DNA of 64,000 nucleotides, from contig NZ_BONQ01000026.1 in assembly GCF_016862795.1 (NCBI RefSeq), positions 1-64,000 on the forward strand, read 5' to 3'. Every line of letters begins with the position of its first letter. The stretch's first letter is position 1. A program made the translations under genes and the position numbers. Origin of the DNA: Dactylosporangium siamense (GTDB taxonomy: Bacteria; Actinomycetota; Actinomycetes; Mycobacteriales; Micromonosporaceae). The notes below the pieces were generated by a model. The model was given only the letters and a program-made list of their open reading frames with translations, made no database searches and was not told the origin of the DNA. Shown one piece after another: positions 9,188-17,537 of the stretch.

Positions 9188-10842
9188 CAACTGCAGAAAG
9201 TGGGTCCGCCATGCCCCTTCGGTCTGTCTATCTCATCGTCGCGGCTCTGGTACTGGCACTGCTGCCCTCGACCGCGGCGCACGCGAACGGCGCGCCATAC
9301 ACCGGCAAGCAGTACGACTACGGCGGCGCGATCACCCAGATCAGCGGCAGCGTCCAGACCGTCGACGACGTCGCGGACAGCATCAAGACCTCGACCGCCG
9401 CGACCGTCAACCAGATCGCCGCGCAGCGGGCCACGCTGCCCTACGGCGACATCTACCCCGCCGCCGGCACCCCCGCCCAGCTGACCACCTACCCCGGGCC
9501 GCCCGCGATGGCCGCGTCCAACCAGTACTCGGCGACCGTCCAGCAGTCCGGCGGCCAGATCTCCTCCTACGTCTACAAGATCCTGGCCCGCAAGACCGAC
9601 ACCAACCGCGAGCTGGACACGTCGTGGACGTCGTTCTCGTTCGCGGGCTCCGTGACGGTCCGGGTCACCCGCAACGCGCCCGGCGCCACCGGGTGCCTCG
9701 TGCGGCCCTACTCGGCCAACGTGGTGACCAGCTTCAGCGGCAGCACCTGCACGTTCACCCTCACCGAGCCGGGCAACCTGTCGGTGGAGTTCCTGCCCGA
9801 CATCCACAACCCGATCCTGCACCCGATGCTGGTCTTCGCCAACCCGCCGGAGGTCGACGTGCCCTCGGCGAGCGACCCGAACGTGCGCTACTTCGCGCCC
9901 GGCATCCACAACGTCGGCGCCGGCCAGCCCATCACCTCCGGGCAGACGATCTACCTCGCCGGCGGCGCGTTCGTCTCCGGCGCGTTCATCGCCACTGGGC
10001 CCGTCTCCAACGTCACCATCAAGGGCCGCGGGGTCATGTCGGGGCTGTTCATGGACACCGGGAACCAGGACCTCAACAAGGACCAGCCCGGCATGATCGA
10101 CATCGCCGACCAGGGCTCGACGAACCTCCTCGTGGAGGGCATCACGTTCGTCGACGCGCCACGCTTCAACGTGCGGGCGCTCGCCCAGTACACCACCATC
10201 CACAACGTCAAGACGATGTCCTGGTGGTACAGCACCGACGGGATGGTCGGCGGCAACAAGAGCCTCCTGGAGAACAACTTCGTCAAGTCCAACGACGACT
10301 CGATCAAGCTCTTCTGGGGCGACACGACCGCCCGCGGCAACACCATCTGGCAGCTGGAGAACGGCGCCCCGTTCATGATCAGCTGGAACATCCACGTGAA
10401 CCCGCAGACGTTCAACGTCTACGACAACGACGTGATCCACGCCGAGCACTACCAGATCGAGAAGTCCGGCATCTTCCGCGCGCTGCACGCCGGCAGCGGC
10501 ACCCTGTCGCGGTACCTCTTCGACGACATCCGCGTCGAGAACGCCACCTGGCGGCTGTTCTACCTCGCCATCGAGGACAACAAGTGGTACGACCCGGCCC
10601 TCGGCCACGGTGAGATCGAACAGGTGATCTTCCGCAACATCTACGCGCACACCACGTACACGAAGCCCAACCTGGTGCAGGGGTACGACGCCAACCACAA
10701 GCTGCGCAACATCAACTTCCAGAACGTGTACGCCAACGGCGTCTGCTTCAACAACGTCCAGGCCGGCAACTTCACCGTCGACCCGGTGACCACCAACGCC
10801 ATCCGCATCTACCGCAGCACCGACGGGAGTTGCCGCACATGA
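9184..10842 (+). CDS. Secreted right-handed beta-helix glycan hydrolase or lyase
   Basis: Protein of about 552 residues with a Sec signal (RSVYLIVAALVLALLPSTAAHA). An N-terminal beta-domain precedes a parallel beta-helix from about residue 230 with repeated turns (NVTIKGRGVMSG, LLVEGITFVDAP, RNINFQNVYANG). The pair STDG ... SNDDSIK resembles the acidic motifs of GH28 polygalacturonases and GH49 dextranases, but the GH28 GHG and RIK motifs are not obvious. It probably cuts the polysaccharide outside the cell before uptake. ATG 9184 (overlapping the sulfatase stop) is used; ATG 9211 would give a more compact signal peptide. The exact family and substrate are not recognised. Confidence 0.7.
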   Translation: MTTAESGSAMPLRSVYLIVAALVLALLPSTAAHANGAPYTGKQYDYGGAITQISGSVQTVDDVADSIKTSTAATVNQIAAQRATLPYGDIYPAAGTPAQLTTYPGPPAMAASNQYSATVQQSGGQISSYVYKILARKTDTNRELDTSWTSFSFAGSVTVRVTRNAPGATGCLVRPYSANVVTSFSGSTCTFTLTEPGNLSVEFLPDIHNPILHPMLVFANPPEVDVPSASDPNVRYFAPGIHNVGAGQPITSGQTIYLAGGAFVSGAFIATGPVSNVTIKGRGVMSGLFMDTGNQDLNKDQPGMIDIADQGSTNLLVEGITFVDAPRFNVRALAQYTTIHNVKTMSWWYSTDGMVGGNKSLLENNFVKSNDDSIKLFWGDTTARGNTIWQLENGAPFMISWNIHVNPQTFNVYDNDVIHAEHYQIEKSGIFRALHAGSGTLSRYLFDDIRVENATWRLFYLAIEDNKWYDPALGHGEIEQVIFRNIYAHTTYTKPNLVQGYDANHKLRNINFQNVYANGVCFNNVQAGNFTVDPVTTNAIRIYRSTDGSCRT

Positions 10843-12335
10843 GCAAACCCAACATCGTGGTCGTCCTCGCCGACGACATGGGCTGGGGGGACCTGGGCTG
10901 CTACGGCTCGAAGATCCCCACCCCGCACATCGACGCGCTCGCTGCCCGCGGGGTCCGCGCCACCGACGCGCACGCCGCCTCGGCGGTCTGCACCCCCAGC
11001 CGGTACGCGCTGATGACCGGCCGGTACGCCTGGCGCGGCCCGCTGAAGAACTTCGTCCTCATGGGGCACGGCCCGGCGCTCATCGAGCCGGACCGCCCGA
11101 CCCTCGCCACGGTGCTGCGCGACGCCGGCTACGCCACCGGCGCGTTCGGCAAGTGGCACCTCGGGCTCGGCTGGCGGCACCAGGACGGCACCGTCCGCGA
11201 CGCGTTCGCCCCCGGCGCCCGGCTGCACGACGACGTCGAGACCGACTTCGGCCGCGACATCGACTACACCGCCGCCGTCACCGGCGGGCCGACCGCGCTG
11301 GGCTTCGACCGCTTCTTCGGCATCGCCGGGTCGCTGGACATGCCGCCGTACACCTTCATCGACCAGGACCGCACGCTCGGCATTCCGGACCGGGAGAAGG
11401 AGGTCTACCTCACCGAGCAGCGCCCCGGCCTGCAGGTCGAGGGATTCCGGGAGGACGAGATCGACGTGCGGTTCGCCGCCGAGGCGGTCGCCTGGATCCG
11501 CACGGTGCCCACCAACCAGCCGTTCCTGTGCTACGTCGCGCCCTCGGCCCCGCACCGGCCCAACGTGCCGCACGAGGGCCTGCGCGGCCGGTCCGGGCTC
11601 GGCGACCGCGCCGACGGCGTCTGCCTGGTCGACGACATGGTCGGGCAGGTGGTCGCCGCCATCGACGAGCGTGGACAGCGCGACAATACGCTGGTGATCG
11701 TCACCAGCGACAACGGTGCGCCGCTCATCTTCACCGACGACGGCGACGTGACCGTGCACAAGCCCAACGGCGACTGGCGCGGCCAGAAGGGCGACCTGTG
11801 GGACGGCGGGCACCGTGAGCCGTTCGTCGCCGCCTGGCCGGGCCACCTGCCCGAGGGCACGGTCTTCGACGCGCCGGTGTGCCTCACCGACGTGCTGCCG
11901 ACCGCCGCCGCGGCGGCCGGTGTCCCGCTGCCCGGCGGCGCCGCCGAGGACGGCCTCGACCTGCTCGGCGCGCTCGCCGGGACGGCCGAGCCGCCGCCGG
12001 CGAACCGGCCGATCGTGCACCACAGCCTCGGCGGGCGGTTCGCGCTGCGCGCCGGGCGGTGGAAGGCGGTGTTCGCGCCCGGGTCCGGCGGCGGCTTCTC
12101 CGAGCCGTCGATCTCCAACCTGTTCGCGTCCGGGTCGGGCAAGGCGCACGCCAACCCGCCGTGGGACGCGTCGCATCCCGACGGGCAGCTCTACGACGTG
12201 TCCGTCGACCCGGGAGAGACCATGAACCTGTGGGACGCCTCGCCCAACGTGGTTTCGTCGTTGTACCAGCAGCTGCGGACGATCTGCCGGGACGAGGACA
12301 GCGGCCTGCCGTTCGACGTTTCTCTGAAAGGCTGA
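10839..12335 (+). CDS. Type I sulfatase, classical CTPSR type
   Basis: Second formylglycine-dependent sulfatase, 498 residues. The N-terminal ADDMGWGDLGCYG supplies the metal-binding Asp pair, and CTPSR at 51-55 is the canonical modification motif with Cys51. GKWHLGLG and VTSDNGAPL are further conserved blocks. No signal peptide is present. ATG 10839 overlaps the preceding stop (ATGA). It differs clearly from the first sulfatase, so the two probably remove sulfate from different positions or sugars of one substrate. Confidence 0.93.
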   Translation: MSKPNIVVVLADDMGWGDLGCYGSKIPTPHIDALAARGVRATDAHAASAVCTPSRYALMTGRYAWRGPLKNFVLMGHGPALIEPDRPTLATVLRDAGYATGAFGKWHLGLGWRHQDGTVRDAFAPGARLHDDVETDFGRDIDYTAAVTGGPTALGFDRFFGIAGSLDMPPYTFIDQDRTLGIPDREKEVYLTEQRPGLQVEGFREDEIDVRFAAEAVAWIRTVPTNQPFLCYVAPSAPHRPNVPHEGLRGRSGLGDRADGVCLVDDMVGQVVAAIDERGQRDNTLVIVTSDNGAPLIFTDDGDVTVHKPNGDWRGQKGDLWDGGHREPFVAAWPGHLPEGTVFDAPVCLTDVLPTAAAAAGVPLPGGAAEDGLDLLGALAGTAEPPPANRPIVHHSLGGRFALRAGRWKAVFAPGSGGGFSEPSISNLFASGSGKAHANPPWDASHPDGQLYDVSVDPGETMNLWDASPNVVSSLYQQLRTICRDEDSGLPFDVSLKG

Positions 12336-12339
12336 ACCC

Positions 12340-13296
12340 ATGACGTCCGCGTGTTGCTCCCCATCCGGTGGTGGTCGTTCGTCCGAGGCGCCGGCGCTGC
12401 CCGTGCGGGTCGTCGACCCGCGCGAGGCGGCCCGCGGCACGGTGCTCGTCCAGGCCGGGCCGTTCCGGATGGGCAGCGACGACCCGGACGTCTTCCCGGA
12501 CGACGGCGAGGGACCCGTGCGTGAGGTGTCCCTCGCCGCCTTCCGGATCGACCCGAAGGCCGTGACCAACGCGCAGTTCGCCACGTTCGTCAAGGCCACC
12601 GGCTATCTCACCGACGCGGAACGCTTCAACTGGTCGTTCGTGTTCCACCTGTTCGTCCAGGGCGAGGCGGCCCGCCGGGTGCTGCGCGGCACGGTGCCCG
12701 GCGCGCCGTGGTGGCTGCCGGTGGAGGGCGCGTCCTGGCGGGCCCCCGAGGGCCCCGGCTCCGACGTCGCGAAGCGGGCCAACCACCCGGTCGTGCACGT
12801 GTCGTGGAACGACGCGACCGCCTACGCGACCTGGGCCGGCAAGCGGCTGCCGACCGAGGCGGAATGGGAGAAGGCCGCCCGCGGCGGCCTGGACCAGGCC
12901 AGGTTCCCGTGGGGCGACGACTTCACCCCGCGCGGGCAGCACCGGTGCAACACCTGGCAGGGAGAGTTCCCGCACACGAACACCGGCGCCGACGGCTACC
13001 TCGGCACCGCGCCGGTGACCGCGTTCCGGCCCAACGGCCTCGGCCTGTACAACACCAGCGGCAACGTCTGGGAATGGTGCGCCGACTGGTTCAGCCCCGA
13101 CTGGCACGCCACCGAAGGCCCGCTCACCCGCACCGACCCGCAGGGCCCGCCAACCGGCACGAACCGGGTGATGCGCGGCGGGTCCTACCTGTGCCACGAG
13201 TCCTACTGCAACAGGTACCGAGTCTCGGCCCGCACCTCCTCCACCCCCGACAGCACCACGGGCCACGCCGGCTTCCGCTGCGCCACCGACGCCTAG
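12340..13296 (+). CDS. Formylglycine-generating enzyme (SUMF1 family)
   Basis: Copper-dependent oxidase of 318 residues that converts the active-site Cys of type I sulfatases to formylglycine. The FGE fold is readable: MGSDD, HPVVHVSWNDATAYATWAGKRLPTEAEWE, NVWEWCADWF and the C-terminal RGGSYLCHESYCNRYRVSAR, which carries both catalytic cysteines (Cys285, Cys290), so this is a true FGE and not a catalytically dead SUMF relative. The N-terminus has an extra CC pair (residues 5-6). It begins 4 bp after the sulfatase gene, with GAAAGG upstream. It should activate both sulfatases of the operon in the cytoplasm. Confidence 0.94.
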   Translation: MTSACCSPSGGGRSSEAPALPVRVVDPREAARGTVLVQAGPFRMGSDDPDVFPDDGEGPVREVSLAAFRIDPKAVTNAQFATFVKATGYLTDAERFNWSFVFHLFVQGEAARRVLRGTVPGAPWWLPVEGASWRAPEGPGSDVAKRANHPVVHVSWNDATAYATWAGKRLPTEAEWEKAARGGLDQARFPWGDDFTPRGQHRCNTWQGEFPHTNTGADGYLGTAPVTAFRPNGLGLYNTSGNVWEWCADWFSPDWHATEGPLTRTDPQGPPTGTNRVMRGGSYLCHESYCNRYRVSARTSSTPDSTTGHAGFRCATDA

Positions 13297-13386
13297 GCGT
13301 CCGTCTCGTCCGGCCAGCCCCAGTACCTGACCAGGGTGCGTATGGGAGGTGACGAAGCCGCTGCTTAGGAAGCGGGCGGCGTGGGC

Positions 13387-13683
13387 TTACCAGCTCGGCG
13401 GGATCGATGGTGTCGCACCGTGAGCCGTTGCCGCGGCCCGCCACCGCCGGACGATCACCTCGCGGGTGCGGCGGGTCTCGACGTCGAGGCGAGCCGGTCT
13501 GCGGTACGACGAGCTCGGATGCACCGGCTGCGTGGCGCCGCCGGCCTGGACGAACGCGCTGAGAAAACGGCGGTCGAGCACCGGCCACCGCCAGGGCTTC
13601 CGCTTATCGATCTTGCCGATGAGCCGATCGGCGGACCTCTCGGGATCGAACTGGTGCGGCTGTGGAGTAGGGGTCTTCGGCAT
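13387..13683 (-). CDS. Hypothetical 98-residue basic protein
   Basis: Not recognised. The product is rich in Arg, Pro and Trp (IDKRKPWRWPVLDRRFLSAF; later a run of RRTREVIVRRW). The ATG is preceded by GAAAGGA at good spacing, which favours a real gene over chance. It stands alone between the sulfatase operon and the arsenic region. Its disordered, basic character would fit a nucleic-acid-associated small protein, but nothing proves that. Confidence 0.45.
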   Translation of the reverse strand: MPKTPTPQPHQFDPERSADRLIGKIDKRKPWRWPVLDRRFLSAFVQAGGATQPVHPSSSYRRPARLDVETRRTREVIVRRWRAAATAHGATPSIPPSW

Positions 13684-13824
13684 GGGGCGGTCCTTTCGGC
13701 AGGGGCGCGTCCGGCCCGGGATTCGCGCTGTTCCCTTCCTTATCGGACGGAAGCCGCGCGAACTGTCGAACGACCGCGGTTCAGCGGTGGTGGCGGCGGT
13801 TGTGGTCGTGCTGGCGCTGTTGGG

Positions 13825-15081
13825 CTATGGCTTGTTGGTGTACGCACTGTCAGGGTTCGTGGCGTCGACCGTGGCGCGGGCGGTGGTGGCGTGTGGCGGG
13901 GCCGACGTGGCGCGGGCGAGGATGCCGGCCACGGCGATGAGGCTGCACGCGCCGATCGCGCACAGCACCGGCGTGTAGCCGCCGGCGCTGGTGTACAGGG
14001 CGGCGGCGGCAAGCGGTGCGCCCGCCTTGGCGAGGGTGACGGGCGCGGCGAGGGTGCCGGCGATGCTGGCATAGGCGGTGGTGCCGTAGCGGTCGGCGAG
14101 CAGCGCCGGGGTGGCGAGGCTGGCGACGCCGAACCCGATGCCGAACCCGGTGACGGCAACGACCGCGCCCGCCCGTGTGCCGCCGGCGAAGGGCAGGCTC
14201 AGCGCGGCGGCGGCCTGCACGGTGAAGACGACCGCGACGACGCGGTGCAGCCGGACGCGACGCTGGGCGCCGGTCAGGATGAGCCGCCCGGTCACGGACA
14301 GCACACCGAGGAGCCCGGCGACGGTGGCGGCGAAGGTGGCCGGATGCCCGGCCTGGACGAGGAACCCGACGAGGTGGACGGTCATGGCGCTCATCGCGGC
14401 GCCGTGCGCGACGAACGCGACCGCGAGGCACCAGAACCTGCCGTCGCGGATCGCCGTGCTGCGGTCGGCGACGTGGGACTGTCTGGTGGACGGGGTGGGT
14501 GGACGGCGCACGACGAGGGCGTGCAGGGGCACGGCGACGGTGGCGTACACGGCCGCGAGGACGAGCAGGGTGCCGCGCCAGCCGTGCCGGTGTTCGAGGA
14601 GACCGGTGAGCGGCATGAAGATGGTGCTGGCGAACCCGGCAACGACGATCATCGTCAGCAGCGCCTTCGACCGGCGGGCCGGGTCGAACCACGACACGAT
14701 GACCGCCGTGGCCGGCTCGTACAGTGCCGCGCCCATCGCCAGTCCGAGCCCGACGAACACGGCGTACAGCTGCCAAACGGTGCGGACCTGGGAGCCGGCG
14801 GCGAGCAGCGCGGCGCCGGACGCCGATCCGGTCGTCATGAGCGCACGTCCGCCGTGCCGGTCCAGCCAACGTCCGGCCGGCACCGCGACCGCCGCCGAGG
14901 CGAGCAGGGCGGTGGTGATGGCGCCGGTGACCGCGGTCGTCGTGGTGTGCAGGTCGGCGGCGATCGGGTGGAGCAGGACGGCGAACGTGTAGTAGAGGCA
15001 GCCGTAGCCGGCGGTCTGCGTGACCGCGAACGCGGCGACGATCCGCCAGCCGGCTCGCGCGTCAGGAGCCGCCGGCGGCAT
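13825..15081 (-). CDS. MFS transporter of the arsenic region
   Basis: Major facilitator superfamily permease of 418 residues with about 12 transmembrane helices and the loop motif GRWLDRHGGRALM after helix 2. ATG 15081 is chosen because it overlaps the stop of the FAD oxidoreductase (TGATG), making the two a translational unit; a TTG at 15093 is possible. In ars clusters MFS pumps export organoarsenicals or other arsenic metabolites. Since no ArsB or Acr3 is present, this pump is a candidate exit route. Substrate is inferred from context only. Confidence 0.75.
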   Translation of the reverse strand: MPPAAPDARAGWRIVAAFAVTQTAGYGCLYYTFAVLLHPIAADLHTTTTAVTGAITTALLASAAVAVPAGRWLDRHGGRALMTTGSASGAALLAAGSQVRTVWQLYAVFVGLGLAMGAALYEPATAVIVSWFDPARRSKALLTMIVVAGFASTIFMPLTGLLEHRHGWRGTLLVLAAVYATVAVPLHALVVRRPPTPSTRQSHVADRSTAIRDGRFWCLAVAFVAHGAAMSAMTVHLVGFLVQAGHPATFAATVAGLLGVLSVTGRLILTGAQRRVRLHRVVAVVFTVQAAAALSLPFAGGTRAGAVVAVTGFGIGFGVASLATPALLADRYGTTAYASIAGTLAAPVTLAKAGAPLAAAALYTSAGGYTPVLCAIGACSLIAVAGILARATSAPPHATTARATVDATNPDSAYTNKP

Positions 15082-16460
15082 CAGCTGCAGCAACCGCCGC
15101 TCTGCTCACCCGTGGCGGACGGCGTCGCCGACACGAGCGTCAGCGGCGTGGACAGCAGCCCACCGGCGAGCCCGCGTCCCGTTTCGGACGGTGTACCGCA
15201 ACAGGCAGTGCCGCCCGTCTCCGCTTCGACGACCGGGTTGCTGTTGCAGACCCCGGTCTCCGGCAGGTCCAGCTGGACGTCGCGGGCCGCCGCCCAGTCC
15301 CCGGCCAGGGCGGCAACGACGGAGCGGGCCTGCTCGTAGCCGGTGGCCAGGAGGAACGTCGGGGCGCGGCCGTAGCTCTTCATGCCGATGGCGTAGAACC
15401 CGGTCTCCGGGTGGGCGAGCTCGTCGACGCCGTGCGGCGGGACCGTGCCGCAGGAGTGCTGGTTCGGGTCGATGAGCGGGGCGAGCGCCCGGGTCGAGCC
15501 GAGGATCGGGTCGAGATCCAGGCGCAGCTCGGACACGAAGCCGTGGTCGGGACGGAACCCGGTCGCGGCGACGATCCGGTCGACCACCACGGCGCGCACG
15601 CCGTCGGAGACCTCGACCCCGCCTTCGGGCCGGACGGTGAGCGTCCGCGCGGAGAACCCGGTGATGAGCCGGATCCGGCCGGCGTCGACGTGCTCGCGCA
15701 GCCGGGTGCCGATCGCGCCGCGGGCCGGCAGTGCGTCGGCGGTCTCGCCGCCGTAGGTCCGGACCGGGGTTGCCGCCCGGATCGCCCAGATGACCTCGGC
15801 GCCGGGGACCTGCGTGGCGAGGTCGGCCAGGACGAGCAGCGTGTTGGCGGCGGAGTGCCCGGCGCCCACGACCAGGGTGCGCTTTCCCGCGAACCGGTCC
15901 CGGTCCGCACCGAGGACGTCGGGCAGGGCGGGCTCGACGAACGCGGCGGCCTCGGCCTCCCCGTGGGCGGGAATGCCGGACGCGCCGAGCACGTTGGGCG
16001 CGGACCACGTGCCCGACGCGTCGATGACGGCCTGCGCGAGGACGTCGGTGCCGTCGGCCAGCCGGACCAGGAACGGCACCTGGTCACGCCCGGCGGTCCG
16101 CAGCCGGTCGAGGCCGAGCCGGGTCACGGCCACGACCCGCGACCCGTAGCGCACGTGCGGCTTCAGCGCGGGCAGGTCGGCCAGGGGCTGCAGGTAGTCG
16201 GCGGCGAGCTCACCGCCGGTCGGCGGGCGCTCCGGGGAGGGCTCGACCCAGCCGGCGTCCGCGAGCAGGCGACGGGATGCGGCGTCGACGGTGTACCGCC
16301 ACGGCGAGAACAACCGCACGTGCGCCCATTGCCGGACCGCCGCGGCCGGGCCGTCACCGGCCTCCAGGACGGCGAACGGCAGACCGCGCTCGTGCAGGTG
16401 GGCGGCGGCGGCCAGGCCGACCGGGCCGGCACCGATGACGACGACAGGCAAAGTGCTCAT
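15081..16460 (-). CDS. FAD/NAD(P)-dependent oxidoreductase (ArsO-like) with Cys-pair tail
   Basis: Flavoprotein of 459 residues. The N-terminal FAD fingerprint is GAGPVGLAAAAHL, and a second Rossmann motif VVGAGHSAANTLLVL lies in the middle, as in flavin-containing monooxygenase-like and ArsO-like proteins. The C-terminal 60 residues are unusual: Cys405, a CC pair at 420-421 and a final GGCCS ending the protein. Such vicinal thiols bind trivalent arsenic in many ars proteins. It is encoded between the ArsN-like gene and the MFS gene on one strand. A role in arsenic redox chemistry is likely but the reaction is unknown. Confidence 0.75.
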   Translation of the reverse strand: MSTLPVVVIGAGPVGLAAAAHLHERGLPFAVLEAGDGPAAAVRQWAHVRLFSPWRYTVDAASRRLLADAGWVEPSPERPPTGGELAADYLQPLADLPALKPHVRYGSRVVAVTRLGLDRLRTAGRDQVPFLVRLADGTDVLAQAVIDASGTWSAPNVLGASGIPAHGEAEAAAFVEPALPDVLGADRDRFAGKRTLVVGAGHSAANTLLVLADLATQVPGAEVIWAIRAATPVRTYGGETADALPARGAIGTRLREHVDAGRIRLITGFSARTLTVRPEGGVEVSDGVRAVVVDRIVAATGFRPDHGFVSELRLDLDPILGSTRALAPLIDPNQHSCGTVPPHGVDELAHPETGFYAIGMKSYGRAPTFLLATGYEQARSVVAALAGDWAAARDVQLDLPETGVCNSNPVVEAETGGTACCGTPSETGRGLAGGLLSTPLTLVSATPSATGEQSGGCCS

Positions 16461-16532
16461 CAGATGGTTCCTTGTCTCGACAGAATTCGAAATATTTGGG
16501 CGGACTGTGCCCAGCTGGCACGACGGGCTGGT

Positions 16533-17039
16533 TCAGGAGACGTGCGGGCTGCGGCGTTCGACGAGGACGACGTCACGCCAGCGGTTGCCCTGAACGGCGT
16601 GGCGGCCGACGCGTTCGCGGACGCCGACCTCACGGAAGCCGGCGGCGCGGTGCAGGGCGCGGCTGGCGGCGTTCTCCGGAAAGACGCCGGACTGAATGGT
16701 CCAGATCCCGGCCGTCTCGGTCGAGGCGATCAGCGCGTCGAGCAGCGCCCGGCCGGCCCCGCGACCCTGCGCGGCCGGGTCGACGTAGACGGAGTGTTCG
16801 ACGACTCCGGCGTACACCTGCCGCGCCGAGACCGCGGAGACGGCGACCCAGCCGAGGACGGTGCCGCCGGGGTCCACGGCGACGTGCCGGTGCTCCGGCA
16901 GTCTGCCCGCGTCGAACACCGCCCAGGTGGGGGCGGTCACCTCGAAGCTGGCGTTGCCGTCGTCCAGGCCCGCCTGGTAGATCGCCAGGACCGCCGCGCT
17001 GTCGTCGGTGGTCATCGGCCGGATCACGACGCCGCTCAT
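16533..17039 (-). CDS. GNAT N-acetyltransferase, PAT/ArsN1-like
   Basis: Acetyltransferase of 168 residues related to phosphinothricin acetyltransferase. Family landmarks are NASFE, GWVAVSAVSARQVYAGVVEHSVYV, the acetyl-CoA loop GRGAGRALLDALI and the C-terminal GFREVGVRERVGRH. Relatives in ars operons (ArsN1) acetylate the organoarsenical antibiotic arsinothricin, a phosphinothricin analogue, so detoxification of that compound or of phosphinothricin is a strong possibility. ATG 17039 is preferred because of ATGA coupling to the leader ORF; ATG 17078 lacks a ribosome binding site. Confidence 0.78.
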   Translation of the reverse strand: MSGVVIRPMTTDDSAAVLAIYQAGLDDGNASFEVTAPTWAVFDAGRLPEHRHVAVDPGGTVLGWVAVSAVSARQVYAGVVEHSVYVDPAAQGRGAGRALLDALIASTETAGIWTIQSGVFPENAASRALHRAAGFREVGVRERVGRHAVQGNRWRDVVLVERRSPHVS

Positions 17040-17059
17040 GAGCAGCCGCCGTTGGTCAT
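17036..17059 (-). CDS. Seven-codon leader ORF before arsN1-like gene
   Basis: ATG 17059 opens a seven-codon frame (MTNGGCS) preceded by AGGAG at good spacing. Its TGA overlaps the ATG of the acetyltransferase in the 4-bp form ATGA, so ribosomes ending here could restart on the next gene. It includes one Cys codon. Whether the peptide matters or only serves translational coupling cannot be told. Confidence 0.35.
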   Translation of the reverse strand: MTNGGCS

Positions 17060-17094
17060 GGTGCGCTCCTGAAGTCATACGGTTCGGGACTGCC

Positions 17095-17142
17095 TTGACG
17101 TCTGCCGAATCAACATTTGCACGCTGATTTGAGATCTGTCAA
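17095..17142. promoter_or_regulatory. Divergent ars promoter/operator
   Basis: The 73-bp gap between the leader ORF and arsR contains nested inverted repeats: TTGAC/GTCAA (17095-17099, 17138-17142) and AATCA/TGATT (17108-17112, 17125-17129). The inner pair resembles ArsR boxes of the ATCAA-N-TTGAT kind. It would let ArsR control both directions. Confidence 0.45.
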
Positions 17143-17151
17143 CCTAGAGAC

Positions 17152-17520
17152 ATGTCGAAACAAGCGGTGGCGCTCACGCTCACCGACCTCAACGCGGACA
17201 CCCCGTGCTGCCCGCCGATCGCGCAGCGCCGCATCCCCGCGGAGAGTGCCGCCGTGCTCGCGCCGGCGTTCAAGGCCCTCGGCGACCCCGTGCGGCTGCA
17301 GCTGATGTCGATGATCGCGTCGGCGCCCGATGGGGAGATCTGCGTCTGCGATCTGACGCCGGCGTTCGAGCTGTCCGGACCGACGATCTCGCATCACCTG
17401 AAGACCCTGCGCGATGCGGGTCTGGTCGACTCCGACCGGCGCGGCACCTGGGTCTACTACCGGGCCCGGCCCACCATCATGCGCCAGCTCGCGGCACTGC
17501 TCACGGTGGAGGCGACGTAG
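17152..17520 (+). CDS. arsR: ArsR-family arsenite-responsive repressor
   Basis: Winged-helix repressor of 122 residues. The classical metalloid site CVCDL is present (Cys64, Cys66) in the DNA-binding region, plus an N-terminal CC pair (Cys19-Cys20) reminiscent of the corynebacterial ArsR type. The recognition helix reads LSGPTISHHLKTLRDAGLV. Arsenite or antimonite binding should release it from DNA. It is divergent from the acetyltransferase-flavoprotein-MFS genes and probably controls them and itself. Confidence 0.9.
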   Translation: MSKQAVALTLTDLNADTPCCPPIAQRRIPAESAAVLAPAFKALGDPVRLQLMSMIASAPDGEICVCDLTPAFELSGPTISHHLKTLRDAGLVDSDRRGTWVYYRARPTIMRQLAALLTVEAT

Positions 17521-17522
17521 AG

Positions 17523-17537
17523 TAGGATAACTACCTA
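17523..17537 (+). promoter_or_regulatory. PadR promoter with short inverted repeat
   Basis: TAGGATAACTACCTA forms a TAGG/CCTA inverted repeat ending at the A of the padR start codon. TAGGAT would also serve as a -10 box for a leaderless padR transcript. Autorepression is inferred; no -35 box is clear. Confidence 0.4.
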
